A stretch of 64,000 bases of DNA from Lutraria lutraria (GCA_964023205.1 OZ026844.1:14680790-14744789); one strand, 5' to 3'; shown: positions 13,320 to 26,469, counted from the stretch's first letter. A program made the numbers and translations. Notes: generated by a model from the sequence alone, not told the origin.

Positions 13320-16300
13320 TGTTGGTTGAAGAATGGGTCTTGCTGCATCTAGACAGGAAGCATTTTGGGAGTCCTGTGGATTTGGACATCTGGAGAGAGC
13401 AAAATATTTTTTAGAAGAAGGTGATATAGATGTTAATTGGGTATCATATGCTGTAAGTCTATAAATACTGTTCCATAATTAATTATTAATTCCATGTAAC
13501 ATGTTTCGTTTTTTTTATCTTGAATCTCATTCAGCATCATTATAGTCAGGGATGCTATATTACAGGGATGTGCAACCGCTTATCATCCACTGATCAACTA
13601 TCGATTATCAGTGCCTAGGCTAGTTAATGAAAGCAAAGGTATCAAAACTACCGAAATTACCACGAAAATAACACAAAGAATCGATAATTGACAAAAAGTA
13701 ACATTAGTGGTCTATGATCGACTCAAGTTCCTCGTAGTTTTTATTTGTTTGTTATTAATTTTCACAACTTATTTTTTCTAAATTGAATTTCAGAATGAAA
13801 TGTTGAAATTATGTAGGAAAGAAATGTTTACGTTATGAAAGTTTTGTTCGGTTTATGAGCTCAAGCAGTGATGCTACACGGGGGTCAAGACGAAATTTCC
13901 ACCGCTATTTTTGTTTAAATTGATTTTTAAAAGCAGCTTTTATATCATGAAAATATGTATGAAAAATTGAAATACATGTAGTATATTACATTATGAAAGT
14001 TTTGTACAATTAAATTTTATGTCGTTAAACTTGTTTTCGAATTATCAGCTGTAGGCGAAATTTTCACGGAATAAACTTGTGAAAGAAAAGTTATATCATG
14101 ACAACAAATGTACGATAGAATGCTAAAATTTGACTTAAATTCATGAACGAAACTTTTATATTATGAAACAAATGTACGATCGAATGCTAAACATTTTAAT
14201 TAAATTTGTATAACAAATATTTATATCATGAAAGTTTTGTTCGATTTAACAACTCAAGACCAAATTTAATTTTGTGTCGTGGAACTTTTTTCTATTTATC
14301 AGCTGAAGAAGAAATGTTCATGGTTAAACTTTTATTTAAAGAAATGCTATATATCATGAATGTTTTGTACGACAGAAATGTACGTACGTTATACATTTTA
14401 TGGTGAAAGGTTTGTTATTTGTAATTTTGATTCGTATAAATTTGTATTAATGAACAACTTTATCTTGTTATTGATCTTTGTTTTTTTTCACAATGTATGT
14501 CTCTATTATAGCGTATCAATTTTATTAGCCAGAGACTTAATCTGTAACTTTTAATCTTCCGCCAAAATGGCGTACGATATGCCCTCGTATAGTCATAATC
14601 ATAATCTCGGTGACGATCTTTACTGATTACAAGGAAACAATCAATAAATCCGGATGGAAAACAGTATGGGGTAGTCTATGTTTCATAAATCTACATTGTT
14701 TTCACAGCTGCACATGTCATTTGAATGCATTAGGTCACGGTGTGTGACCATTAATTGGAAACAACAGGGTTCCACCAATAAAATGTTATGTCATAATTTA
14801 AACCAACATGTTCACATCATATTGATTATGACAGTAACTAACCATTGTTTAAAAAACTGATATTATTTTAGCAAATACAAAAACAAGTCAAGTACCTGAG
14901 ATCACAGTGAACTTATTCGTGGCGATTAGCATAAAACCATAATTTGGTCGACCTTACAACTAACCCACCATTAAAGATGTACATCACCAGATGAATATTG
15001 AATAAGATTAAAGTAATGTTTCTTTATTGCTCTCTTCATTATAAACAGATATAGAATAACTGGAATTCTGTTAGCATTATACTGTACGTAATGTACCATC
15101 ATTATTTCAAGACTTTGACAATTGTAAATGTAGTAGATATTTAAAGAATTAATCTGTATCTTATATTTCTGTATGGAAAGGCATGTATACACGTATTCTA
15201 CAATGTTTTCATATTATGTATGTATATAATGTCGTACGAGTTATGAATAAACTGTTTGACTTTACTCAATCTGAAAAATTAAACTGTAAATTGACACGCT
15301 TCGAGTATGAATTGATGTACATATTGTTTGTCACATGCCAGTTGATTCTCAATCAGCCATTGTTATGAATTGACGATTTCGAATAATAGGTGTGAAAATA
15401 TGTGCATACCAAATAATATATTTCGTTTACACCGTTTCTGGTTTGCGCTAGAATCTATGTAATTTAGTGCTTATATGATGCTTTTTCGTTTTGCTATGCA
15501 CCTGTAAAAATGGATCATTATCGAGAGCGAAATAAGGTACTACAGCAAAATAATTCTTGAAATTATTGTTATGCCGTCAATATCGATCTACGTCAGTCTC
15601 AAAACATGGAATAAAATGTTCATGTTTAGTATATCTTCACATACAAATGGTGTTGCAAAAAATGAAATATTTTCCTCGTCAGATCAGGCCGCCATTGAAT
15701 TGAATCGTAAAAATGGGGTCATAATCAATCGCGAAATTGTGTTCTTTTACAAAAGTAAGCATGAATATATTATCATGCCGCCAATATCGACGTTTTTAAG
15801 TGTCAAACTATGGAAGAAAATTTTGATATAGAGTATATCTTCACATACAAATGATGTCGCAAAAAGTGCAATATTTTCCTCGTCAGATCAGGCCTCCATT
15901 TTGTCAATTGTAAAAACTGGGTCATAATCGATCGCGAAATTATGTATTATAACAAAATAAAACATGAAAATATAGTTATGCAGCCAATATAGAAGTATGT
16001 CACACTTCAACCACGGCAAAATATCGTGAAATTAAGAATATCTTCACGTACTAAAGCTGTCGCAAAAAACTGACATTTTCTATTATGCGACCATTTCGGT
16101 CAAATTATCACGTCAGTTTGATTTTCGAACGGTCACAAAAACTTGGAAATCTTTAGAACCACTAATATTTAGAAACAAAATTACAACATCTGTAAAAAAA
16201 TTAACACTTTAAGATCAATATTTAAAAAACTCTATGCAAAAACAACGTTTATTTAAGCCGATTGAAGAGAATATTTGAACCATCTTTTATCTGCTAGATA

Positions 16301-19300
16301 ACGACATTAACGGTGAATGCATGCGCATGCGCTCTCGCGTTAATATACCTAGGCACTGTTTTTCAGCCAGTTTCCGTCCGTTGCGTATCCCTGTAATATA
16401 GCATCCCTGTTATAGTCTAGACTTAACAATTGATAATTTATCTGCTGATCAATTAACAGTTTATGTTGTGTAATGTTCAGCTTTATAAATCCATTCAGCA
16501 TTCAGTTTGTGACAGAATTTGACCAGGAGTCTGGGAAAACCTTTAAATTCAATTTGAAGAGGATTTGGTAGTAAAGTTAAACCAGACTTCACATAAACAG
16601 AGCATTCCATTGGCTATATTATGAGTATATAAATGTGATTTAATGGCCTGATTGGGTCATTATCAAAATATATGTAAAGTATTGTAAAGGACTATCCAGA
16701 GCATAGCTAGATTAATCAAATCTTTGGAATTTATTAAATGGTGGTTAGTTTTTTTTATCTCTGTGTATACCTGTTGTTTGTTGATAACTAAGTACACACA
16801 TGTAAGAGATATCCTTTATCAAAGTTTGATCCATAAAATGCTGGTGTTTATTTCAGAACGATTGTTGTCCTATACATGCTGCATCTCAGGGTAAACCAGA
16901 CATTGTGAAACTTTTACTGGATCATAAATGTGATGTAAATGTTAGAGATAATGTAAGTTAGAAGTATTGATATGCTTGGTGTTAATATATTTCATTCTTT
17001 CAGTGGTTAATTTTACTTAATTGTTTTTTACTTCTTCAAATTCTTTTTATTGCATAAATTTGAATATTACCAATTATGATTATACATTATACTTGATCAT
17101 AAAACATGGAGAAAACTAAGACTACATTATTTTGTTGTTATTTTCTTGTGCAATAAAACACTGACCTAATAGATCAAAGCTTGTTTGAATTTTCAGTGTT
17201 CTTCATGTAACTATAACTTTTAGGTTATTTTGTCTATTTGTTATTTTGACAATTACATTGGTGTACAATGTGTTATTTCCAGCGTGGTAACTTACCACTC
17301 CACCATGCCGCCATGAAAGGTCATGCAGATATAGTACAAACATTAATTGATGCTGGATCAGATGTGAATGCTCAAGAAAAAGTATGTAGAAGTATCAAAG
17401 ATTCTCCAAGTAACATGCAAAAAGAACATTATCTTCCTTTTTTATCATCTTAATGTTGAGTCTTCCATAGTCAACAAAATTGTTGTTTGTTAATTTATCT
17501 GTGTATGTATATGCATACAGTGAGGATGTAGGCTGGTATATCTTACATGACAAGGTAGATTTTAGGTAAGATTTACAAAGTGATTAGAGTTCAATCCATA
17601 GGGCCTAAATTAAAAATATGTTTGTTTGCCCTTTACCGACCCTGAATTTTAGAAGAGGGTCGGTAGGTAGGAAAAATATTTTATTTTATTTCTGAATTTG
17701 ACCTTCACCTAGCATGAAAATAAACTTCTATCTAGAAGCATTTTGTAGTCATTTTATGTATTCTGCTACCATATATTTATTACTACCAGTGTGCTTTAAT
17801 CAACAACATTTTACATGTACTCAGTGCCTTAACACACATTATTGTTTTCCTTCATTACTTCAAATGATACCTACTTTAAATGTTTATTGAAAGCACTCAG
17901 TACATGCATATTTTCCCAAGTAGAAAAATAAAGTTCTCCCAGATTTTGCAATAAAATGTTTTGAGTCGGCATGATTTCGTCGGGTCGGTCGGTAAAGGGC
18001 AAACAAACTTAATTTTAATTTAAGCCTAGTGTAAGTGATTTCCGCTAGTTGGTATCGGGTATGTGTTTGTGAATCTGAAATTGATACATCAGTGTTGGGA
18101 GAAATGCTGCATATTTTTACCTCAAATATGTATGAAATGAAATAAAATTAGTATTGGACTTTATTTGAAATAATTACATATTGAACAATTATGACTGTGT
18201 ACCAGTTATGACTTAATATCTTCTCATACTTTGATATCAATGTATTATTTGAGTATTTTACTTAATTGTAACTTGCTGGTAAATTATGATTGCTGTTTTT
18301 ATGTTGCATGTTTAGTTTACAATAATTGTTTGTAGAATGGTTGGACAGCATTGCATAGTGCTGCATATTGGTGTCATCTAGATGTAGTAAAAATACTGCT
18401 TAAAAGTGGCTGTGATGTGAATACCCATAACAAGGTATGGATTTGTTTCAGTAAAAATCAGTTATCTCCCCCTTTATAGTGAGGGCAGTATCTTAAGTGA
18501 GCGTTAAATTGGTTTTATGAAAAGTTTTGTTTTGTTTATTATTAAAGGGAACATATAGCTGTAGAATTCTGTTGTCATTTGCAAGTATTAAAAAATGTCT
18601 TGTGTAAGTTGGAACTGAGACTTTTTCATCTGGCAATATGGTACCGTGTTGTAATTACTGATTCATTTGATTTCCATTTACGTTTTTTTGATCTTTGTAT
18701 AAAAATGCTCAGTGATAATAATCTGAATGATATTTATTTATACGTGTATTCTACATACTAGAATTTACTATTAAATGTTTCATAAAGACATACTGATTTT
18801 AGGATGAACGTACAGCTCTACATGAATGTGCCAGATCTCAACAGTCAGATGATAAGGTACTTGGAGAAATCGCTCAAATGTTGATTAATGCTGGATGTTC
18901 TTTAAACAGTAGAAGCAGTGATTGGGGAGAGGTTAGTACTTTATTCTAGTTAGTATTTGAAGATAGGGAGATTTTATATGAATCAATGCTTTACTTTGTA
19001 ACACTGCCATGTAAAATTATCTTATTGTATTTGCTGGTCATTTCTTGTTTTAATTCCCTAGGTTTAGTTTAATTTAACTACTTCATAATAACCTCAATAG
19101 AGTTCTGATTGTAAGTGCATAACAGAGTGACTTTAAAATCCATTCCACAATAATGTTTAGCACAATATATTATGGTTTCCAAAGGTCATTTATTGAACGC
19201 TTATAAGACATGTGAATCTGAAGTTTTATAAATCTGCTTCCTTTAGGTTGGACACAATTTGTTTCATCAACTGCCTGCTCCTTCTAATTATTTGTTTGAA

Positions 19301-22300
19301 GAAGTATTTTGTTGAGTTATAAATTTCTTTCATACTTTGTCTCTAATCTTTGAAATTAGCAGTAGCCCGTTCAAAGATTTGAGACCCGCCTCTGTAGTCG
19401 AGTGGTTAAAGGTCGGTGAATTGATAGAGGGTCGTGGGTTCGAGCCCCCGCTACCGACCATGACTCTTTATGTGAGAAAGTAGGCAGTTGCTTACGGAGG
19501 ATGGGAGTCTAGTACTGGTTCTTCCCTGAGTGATGATTAGGTGAACTGCCCACCTCATATGACTCTGACTGTTGAAAAGGGGCGTAAAACCCGATATAAA
19601 CAAAGAAACAAAATCAAAGATTTGCTCACAGACTTTAGACCTTGACCTTTACTGAAGAAGTTCTTGGTCATATGATTCAGAATTCTATGTTTTCCATTTA
19701 CTCTGACGAAATTAACATTCTCGGTAAGTAGACCCACGTTTTTGCTAAAAGTACCCTTTTCTATCTTTTTTTCTGGTATTACTGTTTCAGGCCGATTTAA
19801 CTTGTTTGATGTATGCTGCCTTCCACGACCACCCAGATGTTGCGTCTGTTCTGATTGATGCTGGATGTGAACTGAATGATGTTGGAACAGTAAGTAAATA
19901 CAGTAAAACCTTTGCACATAGGCCACCATTTGGAAATACAAAATGTGACCTTTATTGACAGGTGACCTTTATTCGGAGGTCAATTTGTTCTTAATAATCA
20001 ATGATGCTTTTAAATTGAATGGCCTTTTATTCACATGCTGACTTTATTTGTAGGGGGCCACTAACACAGTTTTTACTCTACTTATCACAGAGTCAGTGTT
20101 GTATGGTGTTAAGATTTATTTATAGTGTTATTTCCCACTTTGTTCAGTAGCATTATATTTTACATACAGTAGAAGAGCAAGTTTTGTCATATTGATGAAA
20201 TTAAATGGCTGATAATTAGTGCCTCCTTATTTAAATGAATTGATTCCTAGAAAGATGATGAACTCTTGAAATCACAGGTAGAATATTTTGTATGTAATAC
20301 CATGTATATTTCAGACATTTTGGTCAGCATTGCATTGGGCAGCGGATCAAGGCAATGATGAGTTAGTGTACATTCTTTTAGAAGCTGGAATTGACCCGAC
20401 TCTTAGAGATATGGTAAGTTATATTTTAATCAGTGATCTCCCTATGAATAAAAATGACATTTACCTAAATGTTTCTTGTGTTATTTCTTGTGTATCATGT
20501 ATATTGACTTTCATTTTGCTGTATAGAAACAAATTTTATGCAGTTATGCTTTGAACGATGAACTAGATTTATTATAAAATTTTAATTTCTTCAATCATAG
20601 CTCACCGTATAAGACTTTTCATATTCATTATTTTTGAGTTTGCTGGAAATCAAGATAGTTATTTCTGAAATTGTTTGTAATGCCTTGAATAAAAGTGTTT
20701 GTAAGAAGTGGAAGTTACTTAAATTCTTGTATTCTCCAGAGAGGAGAGACAGCTGCAGATAGAGCAAAATCAGATGAAATGAAGGAAGTTTTATCTACAG
20801 CTGTAGAGCTACATAAAGAAGTGAATAGGATAAAAAATCCAGTAATCAAACCAGCATCACAGCTTGTAAAACCTGTAGAACCATTTAAACCAAAATGTGA
20901 TGTCAACTTTAAGGTAAATCAGTTATAAATTTAGTGCTATCAATTAAAATGTTTATGGTTATTCATCAGGACTAGACAATTATCTCTTAGGTTTACTCAT
21001 CCTGCAGGACAACCAGCTGTTCTGGACTAGCTTTCTGCTTTCACTGTAACCTTCCCTGGAATTTACATTTTTAAAATATTTCATTGACTATGCAGGGCTC
21101 TCCTTTGACCCTTAAAATGGCATTTTGACTCTTGAAAATTTCAAAATAAGGTTTTTGACTCTTCAGAATTGGAACCAAAGGGTCAAATTTACTATTACAG
21201 TACCGGTAGTAGGACATTTTGTTGACTCTTTAAATTTCTATCACCTAAGGGTCATTTTGACCCCTGTCTTTTGAAGTCTAGGGAGCACCCTGCTATGATT
21301 GAGACAGGAATGCAGTTTCATATAAAATCCAGTATTTGTTCTTATCTTCGCACAGTCATAGATCAACAAATGATCAGTCAAAGTCATTATCTACTTGTAA
21401 TTTCGAGCGGACAAGTTGATCTGTCAAGCCCTGATTATTATGTTTCCCTATGTATGAAATAATAATTAAGTACATATGTTATATAAACTCTACATAAAGA
21501 TTTTTTATTAAAGCTAGATTTTGATTCTGTAAAAGCTGCACTGTCCTTATTTGATGATTTTCATTATAATTGTTTTGCGATGCTTAGAATTTTATCTGTT
21601 TATCTTGATGCATTTTCTGTTTCAAAAGTCATTCTAGTAGGTCCGGATTGATTGATTCTTGACTTATCTTGAGATCTTGCAAACCAGTTTCATTATTGTT
21701 TTATATACAGCTTTGTCATGTACGTATATTATATTAGTGCAGGTCCTTTGAGATTAATACTCACTGAATACAGTGCACTAGAACTGATTTAGTAAAAATT
21801 AAGCTCATTGAATTCACTTTTGTTTTTCAGTCAACATCATTTTTACCAAAGGATTGGAAGCCATCAAGCTCAGTTGATGTGAAAAATTTGATTAATGAGA
21901 AGAAACGAAGACTAGCTGCCATGACTTCACAGAAATACAGAAATGAATTAGCTAGAAGAACAAGCACTGAAGTTATAAAAGATGAAGATATAAAACAAGA
22001 GAACACAACTGACTCGGAACAATCTACAAATGATTTGGACGAAACCAAAGGTGATAACAAAGAGAACAAAGATGGCGAATCTAGTTCTAGTAATGATTCA
22101 AATAATGTTATATCTGATGACATTCAAGGAGAAGATAAAAGCATGTCATGTAGTTCTCTTAGTGATGATGATAACAATTCTAAGGATATTAAAGACAATG
22201 TTAAAGAATCTATACCTGACAAGTCTAGTTCTGTGGTTGACAGAAAGTTAGTTAATAATGATGAAGAAATACAGTCTGATGAACGTTCTAGTCATAATTC

Positions 22301-22607
22301 TGATACAAATGAGTCTATTCAACACACTGATGCAAAAGAAACAAATTTAACAGATGAATCTGGTGATGCAATTGCTGAATGTGATACTACAGATGTTGAC
22401 CAATTATTGAAATCTGAAAATGAATCTGCCCAAGATGGAATCAATAAAACAACGAAAACTGAATCTGAAATCATATCTGATATAGATGTTACAAGCACAA
22501 ATAATGAACAAATAGAAAATAGCATAGATAGTCAGTTTGTTGATAAAGTAGCTTCAGATAAATTGAATACAGATGAAACAGGTGATGCTAAGGACATTGA
22601 TAAATGA
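13320..22607 (+). CDS. Ankyrin-repeat protein with predicted N-myristoylation and acidic tail
   Basis: Coding exons: 13333-13452, 16857-16952, 17283-17381, 18336-18434, 18803-18931, 19791-19889, 20315-20413, 20740-20913, 21831-22607; non-coding sequence from 13320. The total is 1692 bases, or 563 residues plus TGA. Every coding exon is a multiple of three and every intron is phase 0. Exons 2 to 7 (96, 99, 99, 129, 99, 99 bases) each hold about one ankyrin repeat, with motifs such as PLHHAAMKGHADIV and TALHSAAYWCHLDVV. The fourth repeat carries a ten-codon insertion (SQQSDDKVLG). The N-terminus MGLAASRQ fits the Gly2-x-x-x-Ser N-myristoylation rule, so membrane attachment is plausible. The last exon starts with a short basic stretch (NEKKRRLAAM) and continues into about 220 residues rich in Asp, Glu, Ser and Asn, likely disordered. 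Ankyrin repeats bind protein partners; no enzyme domain is visible and I do not recognise a named orthologue. Confidence 0.9.
13547..16409. mobile_element. 2.86-kb hAT-like non-autonomous element in ankyrin intron 1
   Basis: Terminal inverted repeats begin CAGGGATGCTATATTACAGG on both ends (about 28 of 30 bases identical) and are flanked by TTATAGT at 13540-13546 and 16410-16416. CAGGG ends with a 7-8-bp target duplication fit the hAT superfamily. The interior holds no long reading frame. It contains three direct repeats of about 204 bp starting at 15571, 15775 and 15978 (each opening ATGC.GYCAATAT), and repeated ATATCATGAAAGTTTTGT-like motifs at 14000-14400. Confidence 0.8.
17600..18028. mobile_element. 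MITE with arms of about 40 bp in ankyrin intron 3
   Basis: The left end has CCTAAATTAAAAATATGTTTG then TTTGCCCTTTACCGACC, mirrored at the right by GGTCGGTAAAGGGCAAACAA and TTAATTTTAATTTAAGCC. The interior is non-coding. The target duplication may be a TA only. Confidence 0.7.
19382..19613 (+). mobile_element. tRNA-derived SINE with perfect 11-bp target duplication (ankyrin intron 5)
   Basis: An A-box-like TAGTCGAGTGGTTAAAGG and a B box GGTTCGAGCCC lie in a tRNA-like head, followed by a body and an A-rich tail (AAACAAAGAAACAAAA). TCAAAGATTTG stands on both sides, at 19371-19381 and 19614-19624. The clean duplication marks a fairly recent insertion by target-primed reverse transcription. It is not a functional tRNA gene. 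Confidence 0.88.
19900..20081. mobile_element. CAGTNAAACCT-ended MITE, copy 1 (ankyrin intron 6)
   Basis: It starts CAGTAAAACCTTTGCACA and ends with the approximate inverse (CACAGTTTTTACT). It shares TGACCTTTATT, CAATGATG and AAAATGTGACC segments with copies at 45997-46180 and 57301-57477. Confidence 0.65.
21093..21292 (+). mobile_element. CAGGG-ended MITE, full copy with 5-bp target duplication (ankyrin intron 8)
   Basis: It starts CAGGGCTCTCC and ends GGGAGCACCCTG. CTATG stands at 21088-21092 and 21293-21297. A shortened copy is at 6832-6914. Confidence 0.75.
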
Positions 22608-24210
22608 ATGGATAAGACTTAATGAATTACATGGATACATGACAGATATATACTTATAAATTGAAGCATTGTGAGTTCAAGTCAAGATGAGAATCTACCT
22701 TTAAGACTATTGATAATACTTTTTTTTGTGTTATATTTTTTTGTCAGATTTTTGTCAATAGACATTCTCATCCTTTTTTTAACAGAATTTTGATGAATAT
22801 CATACATAACTTCATGTTTTCCCTCGTTTTGATATGGTTGACTGTATGAAATCAAACTAAATTAGTAATATGTCATGGTTAATGTTCAACGCCAGATAGA
22901 CCCACTGATGATTTGTGATATCATGATAAAATGATGTATATTATATGTAAATATTAGATTGATGTATGCTTAGACTGAATTAACATAATATGAGTTATTT
23001 ATATTTAGTTCTGGCCCTGATACTTGTAATTTTTAATACTTCTGAAGTTTTAGACTCTTTTGTTAAATGCTTTGTGAATTGTGCAATATATCCTAGTTCT
23101 TGGAGAATGATACATATTACAGTGAGTTAATTGTATTGCTATTTTAATATGTGTATTATGTATTTTTTATTTCTTCCGATATTTAAACAGATACTAAACT
23201 ATAAGCTGTAAAAAAATTGAAACCAAAAAAAGTATGCAACTATTTGGGTGAATCATAGCTTGAATTCTCATGTAAGGGACATTTAAAGTTTTCAATCTAC
23301 ATACACTAAGCTATGTTTCTAGCCTCGTCAGCCTGTCTGCCTGAGGTTGTCATTTAGAATCACTGTAAATGTTTGTTCTTCTAAAGTTTATATCTTAAAC
23401 CAGATTTTGAGAGTAGATTAATCAATGTACCAAGCATTCAGTACAACTTGATAGCTAAATCTACTCCATCACTTATTCATTGTCTGCATTCACTTGTATT
23501 CTAAAGGTATACTTATAGCTTTTGTGTGTCTTAAAGGCATTGATATAATATGTTCTTCAGTCTTGATATTATTGATATGTAATAGACAGGGACATACATA
23601 CCCCAAGAATGATAATCTTGAGTGGTCCTCAGTGTTTTAGATTTGTTTCCAATCAGTCATGTTGGAGGAACGTTTTTGGCTTTTTTTAGAAAATACAATG
23701 TGATGTATATAATGTTTTTTTTATGAAATGAATAGTACATGTTTCTGCAGTCTGGTATTGATTTTTGTGTTCAAATAATTATTGTGTTCGATTTTGATAT
23801 AAGAGCAGACCAATTACTAACAATTTATGATCATGATCTGATTATAAGTTTACACAAAACGAAACATTAAATATTATATTAATGGTTCTGTGTAGACCAT
23901 AGTTTATAAATAATGTTAAATGATTATCTTGTCATTTTTAGCGCTGTTTGCTTTTTATTAAATATTGAGCTAATTTAGTCATTATAGTATGTAATGTCTG
24001 CAATTACTGTGTTGTACATTTTTTAATATGTTAGGTGACTAGAATTTCATTACAGTGCCTTGCACTTTGTTTACTATTAATGAACAGCACAATGAGACAT
24101 GTTTTGTTGCCAAATTATTATTAAACATTCAATGTTGCCACATCAAATATTACATTACTACCACTTCATATTATGCATGCCCTTTTTTAAATTTTTTGTT
24201 TCAGAATAAA
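22608..24210 (+). other. Probable 3' UTR of the ankyrin gene
   Basis: AT-rich sequence with no ORF of note follows the TGA. A canonical AATAAA lies at 24205-24210, followed by an A-run and T-rich DNA. A UTR of about 1.6 kb is an inference; an earlier cleavage site cannot be excluded. Confidence 0.4.
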
Positions 24211-24540
24211 AAAATATTGATATAAACCATAACTTACTTGTTTCTTTTATATTATGATAGATATATATTATATGATAGATGTATTAATAAAAAGAAATAG
24301 TTTGTTGGTGATATATAGGGCTCCAGCCCCTGACACAAACAACATACCTGTAAGTAAACAAATACAAGATCAACAGCATTAATATACATCAATTCTAGTG
24401 AATGGTATAACATGTCTGTTAATAATATAATGTTAAGAATTTCCCTTTTCTTATCATTAGCATCAAATTGTTTATTAGCAATAAGTAGGCCTCCAGCACC
24501 TGACACATTTACACAATACAGTATACAATTAAAGAATGAT

Positions 24541-24590
24541 GGTATATACAGTGCAACCTCTCCAGAGTGGCCCTCTGTTTTTTCGATTTT
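24541..24590 (+). repeat. Single end of a CAGTGCAACCTC MITE
   Basis: TATACAGTGCAACCTCTCCA continues into GAGTGGCCCTCTG, matching one end of the elements at 45381-45559 and 57691-57866. The other end is absent. Confidence 0.5.
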
Positions 24591-24827
24591 ATTTGTTTAT
24601 CTCAAAAAGTCATTGTTATTTCCCTTTAAATCCTGAATGAAAGTCTGTTTTGTCGTTAATTTGTTATATTAACTAACATTTACCTTTCAGTTTCTTAAAA
24701 CTCATTTTGACAGTATGGTCAAGTGCACTGAAACAGTTTTCGTTCTATACATAGTTCCCACATCTACAGTATTTACCTCTCCCCTGACGGCCATCTTGTA
24801 TGGTAAATTTCTTATGTGCTTAATACA

Positions 24828-25180
24828 AACAAGAGTGCCAGGTCACAAAATACACCCGTCAAAATTAATTTTTCAAAGCATCAAGGGACATAACCAGTCT
24901 TTGAATTAGTTTTTTGTGGCAGGTTGCCCACCAATTTACTTTATGAAGAAAACTCTCAAAAAATAGGTTGTCCGAATAAGGACTTAAAGAAGAAAAAAAT
25001 CCTTTCGGGCAGCCAGGCAACAAACTAATTCGAAGACTGCATAACTCAGAAATGCCTGGGCCATTTGGGCTGGTAATCGAACTTGAACAAGATCTTACGT
25101 TCATAAACATTTCAATATAGTTTGGTGAAGATCCGAAAAAAACTGTTTGAATTAGAGAGCAGACACCATTGTTAGTTTAC
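24828..25180 (+). mobile_element. Hairpin-ended repeat, family 4, interrupted by a MITE
   Basis: It starts AACAAGAGTGCCAGGTCAC, like the other families in its first bases, and runs through GGGACATAAC. It is split at 24895 by a 145-bp MITE and resumes at CATAACTCAGAAATGCC. The far end is not clear, so the right limit is approximate. Confidence 0.5.
24895..25039. mobile_element. 145-bp MITE, copy 2, nested insertion with 6-bp target duplication
   Basis: CAGTCTTTGAATTAGTT at the left and AACTAATTCGAAGACTG at the inverted right end. CATAAC is duplicated on both sides, and removing the element restores a continuous host repeat (GGGACATAACTCAGAA). Confidence 0.85.
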
Positions 25181-25735
25181 TTACCAGTAATAATTTAAAT
25201 GATAAGTTATAATACAGTTGTGGGTGCTGTCATGGAAGAAAATATATCATGAAAATACTGTACTATTCTAAATACATGACATTATCTCAAAAATGTTGCA
25301 GAAGAGTTACATAATTATGGTTTTCATCTGGACATTAATATTTTAATAATTTACATTCTGTAATCTTTAGGCTCATGTTACATAAAATCATTGGGAACAA
25401 TGAGCATTAATTATTATATAGTTTGCTATGTCAAGGCGCGTACTTGCCTATGCACAAGTACGCAGCTGAATCCACGTAAATTTTCCTGCCAAAAAATACA
25501 AAAATGTCACAGTGTGTACGCTTATGCCTTATAATATATAGCTAATTAACCGATAATGAAATATGTCATTAACAGTACAAGCAATTTACCACAACTTATC
25601 AATGAAATATATGGTATAAATTATATAAGGATGGTAAAAAGACGAGTGAAAGGCTGGTTTATTTTAGTCCTTGTTAAAATTAATCAAATCCTTCATTAAG
25701 ATGGGGATAAACCAGCGATTTTCAGAAAGTTTTTG

Positions 25736-26460
25736 TTCAAAAGTGGTCTTGTGATACCTCATACTGTTCGTGTGTTTGAGACGAATGCAAAAATGCATTA
25801 TATAAACAAGTTTCAAGAAATTTTATTTTTTGTCAAAATTATGAAATTTCTCCAGGTCCAACCTGGAAGTATTTTTGGGGTAAAAAAAAATGGTTTAGAA
25901 GTGGTCTTGTGATACCTCATATTGTTCGTGTGTTTGAGACGAATGCAAAGATGTATATATAAACAAGTTTTAATAATTTAGTTGTTTTTTTTAAATTGCA
26001 AAATTTCTCCAGGTCCCGTTTTTGGGTAAAAAAATAATTTATTCAAAAGTGGTCTTGTGATACCTGTATAATATTATATGAACAAGTTTTAAGAAATTTT
26101 AACTTTTAATGAATTTCTCCAGGTCCAATCCTGGAAGGATTTTTGGGGTAAAAAAATATTTCTTTCAAAAGTGGTCTTGTGATACCTCATATTCTCCGTG
26201 TGTTTGAGACGAATGTAAAAATGTACATGTATATATAAACAAGTTTTAAGAAATCTTAATTTTTTACAAATTTAAGGAATTTCTCCAGGTCCCGTAAAAA
26301 AATATTTCGTTCAAACGTGGTCTTGTGATACCTCATATTCTCCGTGTGTTTGAGACGAATGTAAAAATGTACATGTATAACATAAACAAGTTTTAAGAAA
26401 TTTTTTTTTTTTTACAAAATTGCAAAATTTTGCAAAAAAAAGGTTTCGTTCAAAAATGCA
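25736..26460. repeat. Tandem array, five units of 122-158 bp
   Basis: Units start near 25736, 25894, 26042, 26164 and 26310 with AGTGGTCTTGTGATACCT (GTGGTCTTGTGATACCT in the last), continue with GTGTGTTTGAGACGAATG and ATAAACAAGTTTTAAGAAAT, and end with AATTTCTCCAGGTCC. A sixth, broken unit begins near 26448. No coding signal is seen. Confidence 0.8.
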
Positions 26461-26469
26461 TATTCAAAG

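Noticed and set aside
19395..19460. Possible functional tRNA gene
   Set aside because: It has A and B boxes, but the arms do not form a proper cloverleaf and it continues into a SINE body with a target duplication.
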